Source of the DNA: a virus
Length of the DNA: 64,000 nt
IMG/VR virus record: IMGVR_UViG_3300026521_000003
Span: 186,001 to 250,000 of that record
Strand: one strand, 5' to 3'
Within the stretch, counting starts at the first letter, position 1. Every line of letters starts with the position of its first letter. A program made the translations under genes and the position numbers. Under the pieces are notes generated by a model. That model saw only the letters and a program-made list of their open reading frames with translations. It made no database searches and was not told the DNA's origin. Below are positions 41,668 to 49,739 of the stretch, one piece after another.

Positions 41668-42069
41668 ATGTTACTTAAAAATTTAAAAACCCTTATTGAA
41701 GTTGATGAAAATGTAGATACTAAACAACCGGAAAATAATAATGTTCCTGTTAAAACAGATAAACAACGAAAATTGGATAAAGAAACTACTGATGGTATTG
41801 CTAATGAAGAACAAAATACAGCAATTAAAGTAGCAGAATTTTTAGAACCTATTCTTTCTCAATCATATGGTGCAAAAGATATTAAAGCTGAAAAATCTAT
41901 GGTTATTATTAAAGGTGTAAAAGATAAAGCGACAAACTCAGATTTTATCAATTCTGTTCAACAAGCTACTATTGCAGCTATTGGTATGGATGGTAATAAA
42001 AAATTCGATATAACTGGTCCATTTCCATTTGGTGATGGAGTAGCTATGACTTTCACTAAAAAAGGTTAA
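41668..42069 (+). CDS. Unrecognised 133-aa late protein
   Basis: The N-terminus (MLLKNLKTLIEVDENVD) contains L-I-E-V, which is only a weak prohead-protease-like site. A disordered stretch follows and then a mixed domain (residues 45-133) ending VAMTFTKKG. The late promoter suggests a virion or assembly role. No family recognised. Confidence 0.6.
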   Translation: MLLKNLKTLIEVDENVDTKQPENNNVPVKTDKQRKLDKETTDGIANEEQNTAIKVAEFLEPILSQSYGAKDIKAEKSMVIIKGVKDKATNSDFINSVQQATIAAIGMDGNKKFDITGPFPFGDGVAMTFTKKG

Positions 42070-42083
42070 TTTAAGTTATTAAA

Positions 42084-42092
42084 ATGTATAAT
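42084..42092 (+). promoter_or_regulatory. Sigma-70-like -10 box ATGTATAAT
   Basis: ATGTATAAT, preceded directly by TTAAA, 24 bases before the ATG at 42117. Confidence 0.45.
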
Positions 42093-42116
42093 TCACTCTA
42101 AATATGGAGTTTAATT

Positions 42117-42668
42117 ATGCAGCGTTTATCATCAGAACACAGATCTTTATTACAAACTAATCCACTATTTTCAAAAATGATTTTTGAATTTCATGATGGG
42201 TGGTTTGAATTAATTTACGACTTGGGTATGAAAATCCTAGGTTATTGTAATGCTAAAAAAATTGAACTTCCTCAAATCCGCCAAATTAAAGAAAAATTTG
42301 GAACTCTCCGTTTTTATTATATTGATAAAACCAATGATGCACAGATTAGAGAGTGGGTTAGAGATGCTGAATCTCGATCAGAATTTATATGTGAAGAATG
42401 TGGTGAACGTGGCGAATTGAGAGTTGATAACGGCAGATGGGGAGTAGTTTGTAGTATTCATAGTTCCCCTACTTCATTATCTCTATCAGAATATCAAGAA
42501 ATGAGAACAAAAGCAGAGCATGAAGCAAGAAAATGTTCTAAATGTGGTATTGGTGGAGCAGAGATTTACTGGGATGGAGCTCAAACTATAAATTTATGTA
42601 ATCAGCATAAAGAAAATTATTCTTTATTATCTCAATATTTATCAGAACAAAAGGTTGCGGATCTATGA
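42117..42668 (+). CDS. Zinc-finger protein with KFGTLRFYY motif
   Basis: A 183-aa protein. Q-I-K-E-K-F-G-T-L-R-F-Y-Y near residue 60 is a signature of an uncharacterised family found in phages and bacteria. It is followed by two cysteine/histidine clusters: C-E-E-C-G with C-S-I-H (about 94-122), and C-S-K-C-G with C-N-Q-H (about 141-166). Two zinc knuckles are likely. Function unknown; nucleic-acid or protein binding is expected. It has its own promoter box and GGAG ribosome-binding site. Confidence 0.75.
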   Translation: MQRLSSEHRSLLQTNPLFSKMIFEFHDGWFELIYDLGMKILGYCNAKKIELPQIRQIKEKFGTLRFYYIDKTNDAQIREWVRDAESRSEFICEECGERGELRVDNGRWGVVCSIHSSPTSLSLSEYQEMRTKAEHEARKCSKCGIGGAEIYWDGAQTINLCNQHKENYSLLSQYLSEQKVADL

Positions 42669-42988
42669 CTGAGGCAGAAAGAAAGTTTTTATATAGTTTT
42701 AGTAATAGCATACGGGAAGCTATGTTGGAAGAACATTATATGTTGCATTTTGATGAAGAGAAAGAAGAATTTATATTTGTTTTAAGAACTGCAACAAATT
42801 GTAATACTCGGCATGCACTAACAAAAAAAGAAGTTTTAAGATGGTATTACTCGGAATTAAATAATGATGATTCTAACCTACTTAGGAATTTTTCAAATTA
42901 TTATGATTTAGAATATGATTATTTTTTATTTAAACTTAAAGAAATTATAAAAAAATATTTAAGAATATATCCGGAATATTTTGTTTAG
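42665..42988 (+). CDS. Unrecognised 107-aa protein with PE tail
   Basis: A charged, helical protein (TEAERKFLYSFSNSIREAML, HALTKKEVLRWYYSEL) ending LRIYPEYFV-stop. The start overlaps the previous stop (ATGA). No family recognised. Confidence 0.65.
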   Translation: MTEAERKFLYSFSNSIREAMLEEHYMLHFDEEKEEFIFVLRTATNCNTRHALTKKEVLRWYYSELNNDDSNLLRNFSNYYDLEYDYFLFKLKEIIKKYLRIYPEYFV

Positions 42989-42994
42989 GAGTAA

Positions 42995-43333
42995 ATGGTG
43001 GAAGAACGGGTTACAGGAACTTTTAAAAATATGGAACAAACATATGGTTCGATTGTTACGGAACGAACTATCAATAATGAAGTCTTATGGTCTGATACTG
43101 ATTCCATGAGAGAGTTAAGAGATCGATTAGCTACGATTCATAGTAACCAAATTGATCTTAATTTACTTGAAGAATTAAAAAGAGTATTGGCAGAACCAAT
43201 TCAAAAAACAAAAGAAGAGAGAGTTATTGATATTGTTTGTGGTGGTTTTGAAAAACATTTTAATATGTCATTAGACGAATTCAATGATATTTATAAAAAA
43301 ATTTTAGAAAATAATCCAGAAAAATTGATATGA
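42995..43333 (+). CDS. Unrecognised 112-aa protein with PE tail
   Basis: A mixed domain containing SDTDSMRELRDRLATIHS, then helices ending ENNPEKLI-stop. The ribosome-binding site AGGAG is only three to four bases from the ATG, while a GTG one codon later would have better spacing. It overlaps the next small membrane gene by four bases (ATGA). No family recognised. Confidence 0.65.
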   Translation: MVEERVTGTFKNMEQTYGSIVTERTINNEVLWSDTDSMRELRDRLATIHSNQIDLNLLEELKRVLAEPIQKTKEERVIDIVCGGFEKHFNMSLDEFNDIYKKILENNPEKLI

Positions 43334-43479
43334 ATAGTTTAATAATACCCTTTGCTTTAATATATTTTATTTTTATAGTTTTAATTTATATTTCTGTTTT
43401 ATTGAGTATTTTCGTAATTAACAGTTTGACTTATCTAATTTATTACTTTAAGGCACTATTAAGAAAATTAAAACTATAA
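43330..43479 (+). CDS. Small 49-aa membrane protein
   Basis: A 49-codon frame read directly from the sequence, starting MNSLIIPFALIYFIFIVLIY and ending in a basic stretch (KALLRKLKL). Almost all of it is hydrophobic, so it should be a single- or double-pass membrane peptide. Its ATG overlaps the stop of the preceding gene and a membrane gene follows, which supports it. Function unknown; holin-like or regulatory peptides look like this. Confidence 0.6.
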   Translation: MNSLIIPFALIYFIFIVLIYISVLLSIFVINSLTYLIYYFKALLRKLKL

Positions 43480-43498
43480 TATAATAAAAAGGTTTTTT

Positions 43499-43912
43499 AT
43501 GGCTAAATTTAAACGATTTATGTATTCACCATTTATTTTATTTTCTGTATCAATCAGTTTATTCATTATAGGATATTTGACTCATCAAATCAATGCTGTA
43601 ATTCTGTATATGTTAGAATTTACAGTTATTTTTGAACTTGTACGAGGATTTACACATTATTTAAAAGATGGTCAGCTTAAAGTTCGATATGGTATTGATG
43701 CAGCTATTTTTTATTCTATGAAAGAATTATATATAGGATTTGTTGAATTCAAAATTGATAGTGACCCTACACTTATTATGGTAAGTTTAGTCGTCTTTGT
43801 TGTTTTAATATTCGGACGATTTATTAATTCAAAAATGATAGAAGAGAAACGTAAATATTGTAAGTATAATGATGGTACTGGTAATTGTTCTAAAGATACG
43901 TTTAAGGTATAA
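43499..43912 (+). CDS. PsiE-like membrane protein
   Basis: A 137-aa protein with about four membrane segments (residues 10-27, 33-52, 65-83, 90-110). F-E-L-V-R-G-F-T-H-Y followed by R-Y-G-I-D-A-A-I-F-Y matches the PsiE (phosphate-starvation-inducible) family, which has unknown biochemical function. A short hydrophilic C-terminus with two cysteines follows. The 49-aa membrane gene is immediately upstream. The family call is by eye. Confidence 0.55.
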   Translation: MAKFKRFMYSPFILFSVSISLFIIGYLTHQINAVILYMLEFTVIFELVRGFTHYLKDGQLKVRYGIDAAIFYSMKELYIGFVEFKIDSDPTLIMVSLVVFVVLIFGRFINSKMIEEKRKYCKYNDGTGNCSKDTFKV

Positions 43913-43914
43913 TT

Positions 43915-44508
43915 ATGATTAGAGTTGATATTCAAATGGATAAAGAAGATGCCATCAGAGCTATGCTTGATGGCTATCATATAATTGAATCTACATTACA
44001 AAGTAAAAGCGAATATAATGGTGAATATTGTACTTATATAAAAGGTACTTTTAAGCGTATTTCACCAAAAGGTATATCATTATTAAATCCGAATGATATG
44101 GTTAAAAAATATTGGACAATAGCTAAACCGGTCAAAACAATGTTTCCCAGAAAAATATATAAGACCAATTTAACTACTGGAGAAATTTTAGAATTAAATT
44201 TTGTTGATGTCTATGATAATAGATTAAATGATAAAACTATTGAGAGTATTCTAATTTATAAAACATCTAATAATATTAATCCCGAGATTACTATTTGTGC
44301 AACAGTAGGAGATTATTTTCAAAATGGAAATAGATTAGTACATTTTAAAACTAAAGGTATTTATTATACTAGGACTAATGCTGTTTTTGAACTAAAATGT
44401 CATATTGATGATATTTTAAGATTGAAGAAACTTAATAAAAAGGTTCCAAAAGCCAAACTATTATTAGTTGAGAATCTTCTAGAACATTCACCAGAATTGT
44501 TTATTTAA
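43915..44508 (+). CDS. Unrecognised 197-aa protein with PE tail
   Basis: It has a strand-rich N-terminal two-thirds (VDIQMDKEDAIRAMLDGYHI, YTKIYKTNLTTGEILELNFVDVYD-like segments) and a basic helical end (LRLKKLNKKVPKAKLLLVENLL) that finishes EHSPELFI-stop. It is one of the longest PE-tail proteins. No family recognised. Confidence 0.65.
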   Translation: MIRVDIQMDKEDAIRAMLDGYHIIESTLQSKSEYNGEYCTYIKGTFKRISPKGISLLNPNDMVKKYWTIAKPVKTMFPRKIYKTNLTTGEILELNFVDVYDNRLNDKTIESILIYKTSNNINPEITICATVGDYFQNGNRLVHFKTKGIYYTRTNAVFELKCHIDDILRLKKLNKKVPKAKLLLVENLLEHSPELFI

Positions 44509-44510
44509 AA

Positions 44511-44519
44511 ATGTATAAT
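44511..44519 (+). promoter_or_regulatory. Sigma-70-like -10 box ATGTATAAT
   Basis: ATGTATAAT right after TTAAAA, 19 bases before the ATG at 44539. Confidence 0.4.
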
Positions 44520-44538
44520 TTAAATAAAAAGGGCTTTT

Positions 44539-44826
44539 ATGTATAATATATATGATATAGAAATGGAATTAAATAACCAAACATTATATTCCGTTCCTCA
44601 ATTAGATGGTTCTAAAGTTGAGGCAATTATTAGGATTCTTACTGAAGAGATACGAAATCTTCAGACGTTAAATTCGACTGTCGAAACATTACAAATGGAA
44701 TTAAATGCTCTAAAATTTGAACACAAAGAATTAACAAATATTGTAGAAAATATTGGATATGATTACCCTGAAATAATTTTAAAATATCCCCAATTTTTCA
44801 CACAAAAGGAAAGTATATGCGAATAG
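44539..44826 (+). CDS. Unrecognised 95-aa coiled-coil protein
   Basis: A short N-terminal domain and a coiled coil (EEIRNLQTLNSTVETLQMELNALKFEH region) with Y-D-Y-P-E-I-I-L-K-Y-P-Q-F-F near the end. The PE motif is present but followed by 17 extra residues. It overlaps the next start by ten bases. No family recognised. Confidence 0.65.
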   Translation: MYNIYDIEMELNNQTLYSVPQLDGSKVEAIIRILTEEIRNLQTLNSTVETLQMELNALKFEHKELTNIVENIGYDYPEIILKYPQFFTQKESICE

Positions 44827-45041
44827 AAAGTAAGATACCATTAGTTGTACAAGGCATACAATGTGATAATCCCCAATGCACTTTTAAGGAGGAAAATATT
44901 CCATTTGAAGATTATGCAGAGTGGCTAGAACGTCCATGTCCAGAATGTGGTGAAATTTTATTAACAGAAGAAGATTTTAATACTCTTAAACTTCTAATGT
45001 CGATTTCTGCAATAGCAAATAATATCGATAAAAAAGAATAA
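44817..45041 (+). CDS. Small zinc-ribbon protein
   Basis: A 74-aa protein with C-D-N-P-Q-C (16-21) and C-P-E-C-G (41-45), a pattern seen in many uncharacterised phage zinc ribbons (C-x-N-P-x-C and W-x-x-x-P-C-P-x-C-G). A helical tail follows. AAAGGAAAG precedes the ATG. Confidence 0.7.
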   Translation: MRIESKIPLVVQGIQCDNPQCTFKEENIPFEDYAEWLERPCPECGEILLTEEDFNTLKLLMSISAIANNIDKKE

Positions 45042-45047
45042 TATGCT

Positions 45048-45500
45048 ATGAAAATTTATACTTCGTATTATGCTAATATTAGACATATACCCGATGATTA
45101 TTTTATAGTCGCTACAAGTGGAGCAATTTCTGATGAAATAGCCTCGGTAGTTGATAGTTGGGACAGAAAGTTAGCACCATCAAAAGACATCTATTTTGAA
45201 TATAAAGATAATCCTGATTGGGAAAAATATACCAGAAGATTCAAAGAAGAAAGACTTAAAAAAATCGATTGGTTAGAGTTGTTAGAAAAATGGGAAGAAA
45301 TAGCAAATCAGAAGAATAAACCGTTAGAAAATATTGTATTGTGTTGTTATGAAAAACCGACCGAATTTTGCCATAGACACATTTTGAGCGAAGATCTCGA
45401 GAAATTATTTAAAACGGAGGTTAAAGAATTTGGATTGGATCGTCATGAGAGAGTAGACTATAAAATGCAACCAATGGCATCCACAGATTTTTTATTTTAA
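45048..45500 (+). CDS. DUF488-family protein
   Basis: A 150-aa protein. I-Y-T-S-Y-Y-A-N-I-R at the start and V-L-C-C-Y-E-K-P-x-x-F-C-H-R-H-I-L at about 103-119 are the two conserved blocks of DUF488, a family often encoded near phage DNA- or nucleotide-processing genes; its function is not established. It ends FLF, without a PE tail. No strong ribosome-binding site, so coupling to the previous gene is likely. Confidence 0.75.
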   Translation: MKIYTSYYANIRHIPDDYFIVATSGAISDEIASVVDSWDRKLAPSKDIYFEYKDNPDWEKYTRRFKEERLKKIDWLELLEKWEEIANQKNKPLENIVLCCYEKPTEFCHRHILSEDLEKLFKTEVKEFGLDRHERVDYKMQPMASTDFLF

Positions 45501-45501
45501 T

Positions 45502-45741
45502 ATGAGTATTTTAGAAAAATCATTAGAAGAATTTATTTTTCCTTTTAGTAAATTGCGATTTGAGTTATTAACTTCACCATCAAAAAATAATATAATTCAA
45601 GCAGTAGAAACGGTTAAAAGATATTTTTATTCTAATGATTATCCACACGACAAAGATTTATATTTGGATGATTTAATTGCAATAAAAAATTATATTGAAA
45701 TTAATTATCCTATTAGTAAATTTCCAGAGTATTACATATGA
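45502..45741 (+). CDS. Unrecognised 79-aa protein with PE tail
   Basis: A helical protein ending N-Y-P-I-S-K-F-P-E-Y-Y-I-stop. The segment before the tail resembles that of the protein ending at 46584 (L-Y-P-V-D-Q-Y-P-E-L-W-I), so these two are probably recent paralogues. It overlaps the next gene by an ATGA. Confidence 0.65.
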   Translation: MSILEKSLEEFIFPFSKLRFELLTSPSKNNIIQAVETVKRYFYSNDYPHDKDLYLDDLIAIKNYIEINYPISKFPEYYI

Positions 45742-46106
45742 AATATTTATGGGTGCAAAAAGGTGGTGGTGATTTTAAAATAGGTAAAGATATAACTGAA
45801 TGCAATCTGAAATTTAATCCTATAAAAATTAATGTGTCGATTGATGAAGATTTTCATAGTAATATAGAATTGCTAAAGTATTTACCTGCAGGTACTGATA
45901 CGGGATCAGGTAACTTTATTATAATGTATGTTGATACTATTGAAAAAGTACGAGTAAAATGGTATAAGTTAATTATATCTCATTATAATCATTTATTATG
46001 TTTAGGAGATTTGATTAATTTATCATCTGACTGGAGTAGTAAGATAAAAGCTATAGAAGAAGAAATAATAAATCATAGAAAGGGGTATCCAGAATTATGG
46101 GTATAA
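45738..46106 (+). CDS. Unrecognised 122-aa beta-rich protein with PE tail
   Basis: It begins KYLWVQKGGGDFKIG with strand-like sequence to about residue 85, then a helical end finishing KGYPELWV-stop. The next gene starts inside the tail codons (ATG ten bases before its end), with AAAGGGG serving as ribosome-binding site. No family recognised. Confidence 0.65.
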   Translation: MKYLWVQKGGGDFKIGKDITECNLKFNPIKINVSIDEDFHSNIELLKYLPAGTDTGSGNFIIMYVDTIEKVRVKWYKLIISHYNHLLCLGDLINLSSDWSSKIKAIEEEIINHRKGYPELWV

Positions 46107-46342
46107 TATATGATAGATGTAACCTTTTAGCCATGATCGATAGGGTTAAAAATAAAAAATCTATAAGTGAAATAGTTGATAGATATGGTTTTTTTAATGT
46201 ACGCAAAGAGCTATTACTTATGGATGAACTCCGAAAACTACCTAGTTTTAAGGAAGATAGAACATCAAAGCGTAGAAAAGCCCGTCTTAGTGAACTTACA
46301 TCTTATTTTTCTAAAGAGGAGTATCCAGAATTATGGGTCTAA
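46097..46342 (+). CDS. Unrecognised 81-aa protein with PE tail
   Basis: A basic, helical protein (RTSKRRKARLSELTS) ending EEYPELWV-stop. It starts within the previous tail and contains the next start within its own tail, so it is the middle of three consecutively interlocked genes. No family recognised. Confidence 0.65.
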   Translation: MGIIYDRCNLLAMIDRVKNKKSISEIVDRYGFFNVRKELLLMDELRKLPSFKEDRTSKRRKARLSELTSYFSKEEYPELWV

Positions 46343-46584
46343 ATGATGATTTAGCGAAAGAATTTAAGAATATTAGTTTTATAAATCAACTATGTATGGA
46401 ATGTATATCACCTAAAAGTATTATCGATGAATTTGAGTTGATGTTTGTTCTTCAATTTGTACGTCGTACTCTAGAATATAAAAATTTTCAATTAAGTGAT
46501 AATCTTATAAAAAATTCAGAAATTGTTTATACTTATATAGTTCATTTATATCCTGTTGACCAATATCCAGAATTATGGATTTGA
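46333..46584 (+). CDS. Unrecognised 83-aa protein with PE tail
   Basis: A helical protein (GLNDDLAKEFKNISF) ending DQYPELWI-stop. Its start overlaps the tail of the previous gene, with AAAGAGGAG as the ribosome-binding site. It is related to the protein ending at 45741 in its last 15 residues. A late promoter box begins at its last base. Confidence 0.65.
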   Translation: MGLNDDLAKEFKNISFINQLCMECISPKSIIDEFELMFVLQFVRRTLEYKNFQLSDNLIKNSEIVYTYIVHLYPVDQYPELWI

Positions 46585-46592
46585 TATAAATA
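46585..46592 (+). promoter_or_regulatory. T4-type late promoter TATAAATA
   Basis: An exact TATAAATA immediately after the stop of the previous gene, 26 bases before the ATG at 46619. Confidence 0.55.
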
Positions 46593-46618
46593 ATTATAAC
46601 CCAACTAAGGTGATAATT

Positions 46619-46858
46619 ATGGAAGAATTTTACGCTAGAATATCTCAGATTCATAGTACTTTCCAACCTGATTTAAATTCTATTGCTAAGAGAGAATTAT
46701 TTTTATCAACTATTCAATGTTGCTTAATTACAAAATTTCCACTAATAGCTCATTATGATGGATTGACTATAAATTATTATGGTGATGATATTGAAATTTT
46801 AATCGATGAAGAATTAGAACAAGAGTTAAAGACTAAATACCCAGAATCATTTAAATAA
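46619..46858 (+). CDS. Unrecognised 79-aa protein, PE-like end
   Basis: The start at 46619 is chosen because AAGGTGATAATT precedes it and a late promoter lies just upstream; an in-frame ATG at 46556 falls inside the previous gene. Mostly helical, ending K-T-K-Y-P-E-S-F-K, a variant of the PE tail with a basic last residue. No family recognised. Confidence 0.65.
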   Translation: MEEFYARISQIHSTFQPDLNSIAKRELFLSTIQCCLITKFPLIAHYDGLTINYYGDDIEILIDEELEQELKTKYPESFK

Positions 46859-46866
46859 TGTATAAT
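46858..46866 (+). promoter_or_regulatory. Sigma-70-like -10 box ATGTATAAT
   Basis: ATGTATAAT, preceded by TTTAAATA, 29 bases before the start of the 667-aa gene. Confidence 0.45.
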
Positions 46867-46895
46867 TTTATATAAACTACTCATAAAGGTTATAT

Positions 46896-48899
46896 ATGAA
46901 AACATTAATATCATCGAATGTTATAAACAAATTTAAAGCTACAATTTCTGAAGATGAATATTTAGAAAAATATGAAATACTCAAAAATTATCAATCATCT
47001 AAAAATCAGATTCTAAAAATGAAAGAGACAGAATTTCAAAGTGAATTTTTATCAAGTATTTTTGGTGATGTATTGGGATATATTCCTAGAAATAAATCTA
47101 TTTCAAATCCAAATTTAATAGTTGAAAAGAAAATCGAGGAAGGGCAAAAGTATATTGACGGAGCTATAATTGATAAAAATGGACGTTCGAGAATTGTTAT
47201 TGAACTCAAAAGTACACATCACAAAGATTTATTAGTACAAAAAAATAGTAAAGGTGGATCTGGTTTGCATGGGTTAGCACCTATTCAACAAGCATCAATA
47301 TATTTGTTTTCTGAACCTCTTGCAGCATTAGCAGTAGTTTCTAATTTTGATTCATTAATAATTTTTGATAAAAAAGAATACTTTCGTCAAGAGTTTTCAT
47401 TGTTTGAAATGGATTATGAAGAATTTAAAGAATTTTATTTAATTTTGTCATCAAATAGTTTTTGGTCTGGACTAACAAAACTCATGATTGATCAAACTTC
47501 TGAATCTGATAAAAAAATTGATGATGAGTTTTTTATTAAAACGACTGCATTATACAGAATGCTTATGAATCAAATGGATAAAAAATATGCTGAAGACCTT
47601 TTTAATAAATTTTTAGCCTTAGCAATACTAGAAGATAATGGTTCATTACCTACAAATTTAATTAATAGTGTTTATGATAAAAAAGTAGATTTTACTACAA
47701 AAGGTAGCTTTTGGGATTTATGGTCTAATTTTTTAAGAGCCATGAAAAATGATACTACATGGCAAAAATCCCAAGGTATTAATGAAAATATTGTAAAAAT
47801 GGATGTGTGGCAAGATATATCATATTTTGGGAAAGTTAAAGTAAGTAAAGCTACTTTAGATTTACTATTAGAAATATCCAAATACGATTTATGGTCTATA
47901 CCGTTGGATAGATTATTTTTTGAAATATCTAAAGATATTTTTAATCCTTACAATCTAGTTGGTGGTGAAAATTCATTTGATTTATATAAAGATATAATGA
48001 ATGAAAGTAATCATGTTGCTGGTTTCCAAACACTTTCATTTGTTTGTAAACAAATTATGCCAAATGATTTTTCACTAATTAAGTTGTTTAACGAAATTTC
48101 ATCAGAAAAAATAGTTGTTATTGATTCATCTGAGAGCAAAATTATTATGGATCGAGTTTCATCATTACCAAATTATTTTTTAGTAGTTGATTTAGATACA
48201 CTTGAAGATATAGACTTTTTAAATAGTATTAAAAATGATGTTTTCACAATATCTATAACTGAAGAATATGATGAAATATTAGTTTTTATCCAAATGTCAA
48301 TTAAACCCGGTAATGATATATGTGTTCGCAGTATAGACAATAATGGAAATATCGATTATGAATATGAAATTAAAAGAGAAGAATTGGATAAATTTAAAGT
48401 TATGTCAATTAATGATAAAAAATGGTTAGATAAGTATAATGAAACTTCAACGTATAAGTTAAAAAATTTATTAGATGTATCATCAGAAGATAAAGCTACA
48501 ATTAGATTTAATTTTGACACCCAAATAGTTACATTATTTGACGCTGAATTAGGACTATGGGAACAATCTCTAGATGATTTTATTGATTCAGATAATTATA
48601 TTTACTTTACACCTAAAGTTGATCATGCTCATTTAATTTTAAAATCATCGGATTTTAAAAAATATCTTAAATTGACGTATGTTGATAAAACAAATATATT
48701 AGATATTCTAATCTCTGAAAAATTAATAAGTTCTGAGTTTTTAGAACGTGCTATAAAGCAAGAAGAATTAAGAAAACGAATTGATTTATTTGAATTAAAA
48801 TTAGATAAAATAAAACAAACCGATGATGAACTTAAAATTGTCGAATGCGAGTCTCAACTTGATAGATTGTATGAACTTGAAAATGAATACCGTGAATAG
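46896..48899 (+). CDS. Nuclease-like protein, PD-(D/E)XK restriction-type N-terminus
   Basis: A 667-aa protein. Residues 40-110 hold a PD-(D/E)XK-like arrangement: E-x-x-F-Q-S-E-F, Y-I-D-G-A-I-I (D88), then I-V-I-E-L-K-S-T (E103-x-K105). This resembles the nuclease domain of type IIG and related restriction enzymes. After it comes a helical domain with F-L-A-L-A-I-L-E-D-N-G-S-L-P near residue 240, a pattern typical of type IIG proteins just before the methylase. The SAM-binding D-P-A-C-G-S-G and N-P-P-Y motifs expected next are absent. It could be a nuclease with a decayed methylase or a stand-alone nuclease acting on host DNA or RNA. It lies at the end of a run of small genes. Confidence 0.55.
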   Translation: MKTLISSNVINKFKATISEDEYLEKYEILKNYQSSKNQILKMKETEFQSEFLSSIFGDVLGYIPRNKSISNPNLIVEKKIEEGQKYIDGAIIDKNGRSRIVIELKSTHHKDLLVQKNSKGGSGLHGLAPIQQASIYLFSEPLAALAVVSNFDSLIIFDKKEYFRQEFSLFEMDYEEFKEFYLILSSNSFWSGLTKLMIDQTSESDKKIDDEFFIKTTALYRMLMNQMDKKYAEDLFNKFLALAILEDNGSLPTNLINSVYDKKVDFTTKGSFWDLWSNFLRAMKNDTTWQKSQGINENIVKMDVWQDISYFGKVKVSKATLDLLLEISKYDLWSIPLDRLFFEISKDIFNPYNLVGGENSFDLYKDIMNESNHVAGFQTLSFVCKQIMPNDFSLIKLFNEISSEKIVVIDSSESKIIMDRVSSLPNYFLVVDLDTLEDIDFLNSIKNDVFTISITEEYDEILVFIQMSIKPGNDICVRSIDNNGNIDYEYEIKREELDKFKVMSINDKKWLDKYNETSTYKLKNLLDVSSEDKATIRFNFDTQIVTLFDAELGLWEQSLDDFIDSDNYIYFTPKVDHAHLILKSSDFKKYLKLTYVDKTNILDILISEKLISSEFLERAIKQEELRKRIDLFELKLDKIKQTDDELKIVECESQLDRLYELENEYRE

Positions 48900-49149
48900 T
48901 AATGGAAGAATATATTCCGAAGAAGTTATAGGAGATGCTATAACTTCTATGATTATACGTAAGAAAATAGGTGAAGGTACTATAACTGTTGATAAACTCT
49001 ATGAGGAATATTCATTTTTAGATATTGATTCAATAGTTGTTGATTTATTTAAAAAGGGTATTCAGGAAAATTATTCTGAGCAAACCAAAAAATTATTAGA
49101 AGAAATAAAAAATGATATTATTGAGCGGAGACCAGAAATTTGGATTTAG
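48883..49149 (+). CDS. Unrecognised 88-aa protein with PE tail
   Basis: The most likely start is the ATG at 48883, overlapping the end of the nuclease-like gene by 17 bases; an in-frame ATG further upstream lies deep in that gene. N-S-N-G-R-I-Y-S near the start is followed by helices and the terminal E-R-R-P-E-I-W-I-stop. The TTG start of the RNase HII gene is inside its tail codons. No family recognised. Confidence 0.6.
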   Translation: MNTVNSNGRIYSEEVIGDAITSMIIRKKIGEGTITVDKLYEEYSFLDIDSIVVDLFKKGIQENYSEQTKKLLEEIKNDIIERRPEIWI

Positions 49150-49739
49150 AAGAACAATTTAAAGATTATATTTATATTGATGAAGCAGGTAGAGGTTGTG
49201 CTGCAGGTGAATTAGTTTTTACAGGGGTTAAAGTGATTGGTGATGTATCATTTGCTAATGATTCTAAAAAGACATCGTTTAAAGAAAGAGAAGAAATGCT
49301 TCAAAAAATACTTAATAATGTTGAACATTGTACAGTTATAACTACTGCTGAAGAAATCGATAAGATAGGCTTGTCATCTGCTATTAAAAAATCTTTAGAA
49401 ACGATAATTTTATATTTTCCGAATAGTAATTATCTTTATGATGGTGATAAAACATTCGGTGTTGATGAACCTAATTTAAAAACCTTAGTTAAAGCTGATG
49501 CAAAAATTAAAGGTGTTGGTGCGGCTTCAATTATTGCTAAGTCAACTAAAGATAAGTTGATGTTGGAACATCATGAAGAATATCCTCAATATAGTTGGAA
49601 TACTAATTTTGGATATATTACTAAAAAGCATGTAGAAGCAATATTAGAATATGGATATACTTTGTATCATAGACAATCTTATAAAATAAAAGAGATAGAA
49701 TCTGTAAGAAATAAAGAGACTACTAATATTTTATTTTAG
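49140..49739 (+). CDS. rnhB: Ribonuclease HII
   Basis: A 199-aa protein with all RNase HII motifs. D14 and E15 lie in I-D-E-A-G-R-G-C-A-A-G, and D-S-K-K-T-S is at 41-46. D101 lies in Y-D-G-D and D120 in V-K-A-D-A-K-I-K, which is followed by S-I-I-A-K-S. The end reads Y-H-R-Q-S-Y. It removes ribonucleotides and RNA primers from RNA-DNA hybrids, which would serve phage replication. The start codon is TTG and lies inside the tail codons (PEIWI) of the previous gene, so translation is coupled to it. The stop overlaps that of the convergent gene. Confidence 0.93.
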   Translation: MDLEEQFKDYIYIDEAGRGCAAGELVFTGVKVIGDVSFANDSKKTSFKEREEMLQKILNNVEHCTVITTAEEIDKIGLSSAIKKSLETIILYFPNSNYLYDGDKTFGVDEPNLKTLVKADAKIKGVGAASIIAKSTKDKLMLEHHEEYPQYSWNTNFGYITKKHVEAILEYGYTLYHRQSYKIKEIESVRNKETTNILF

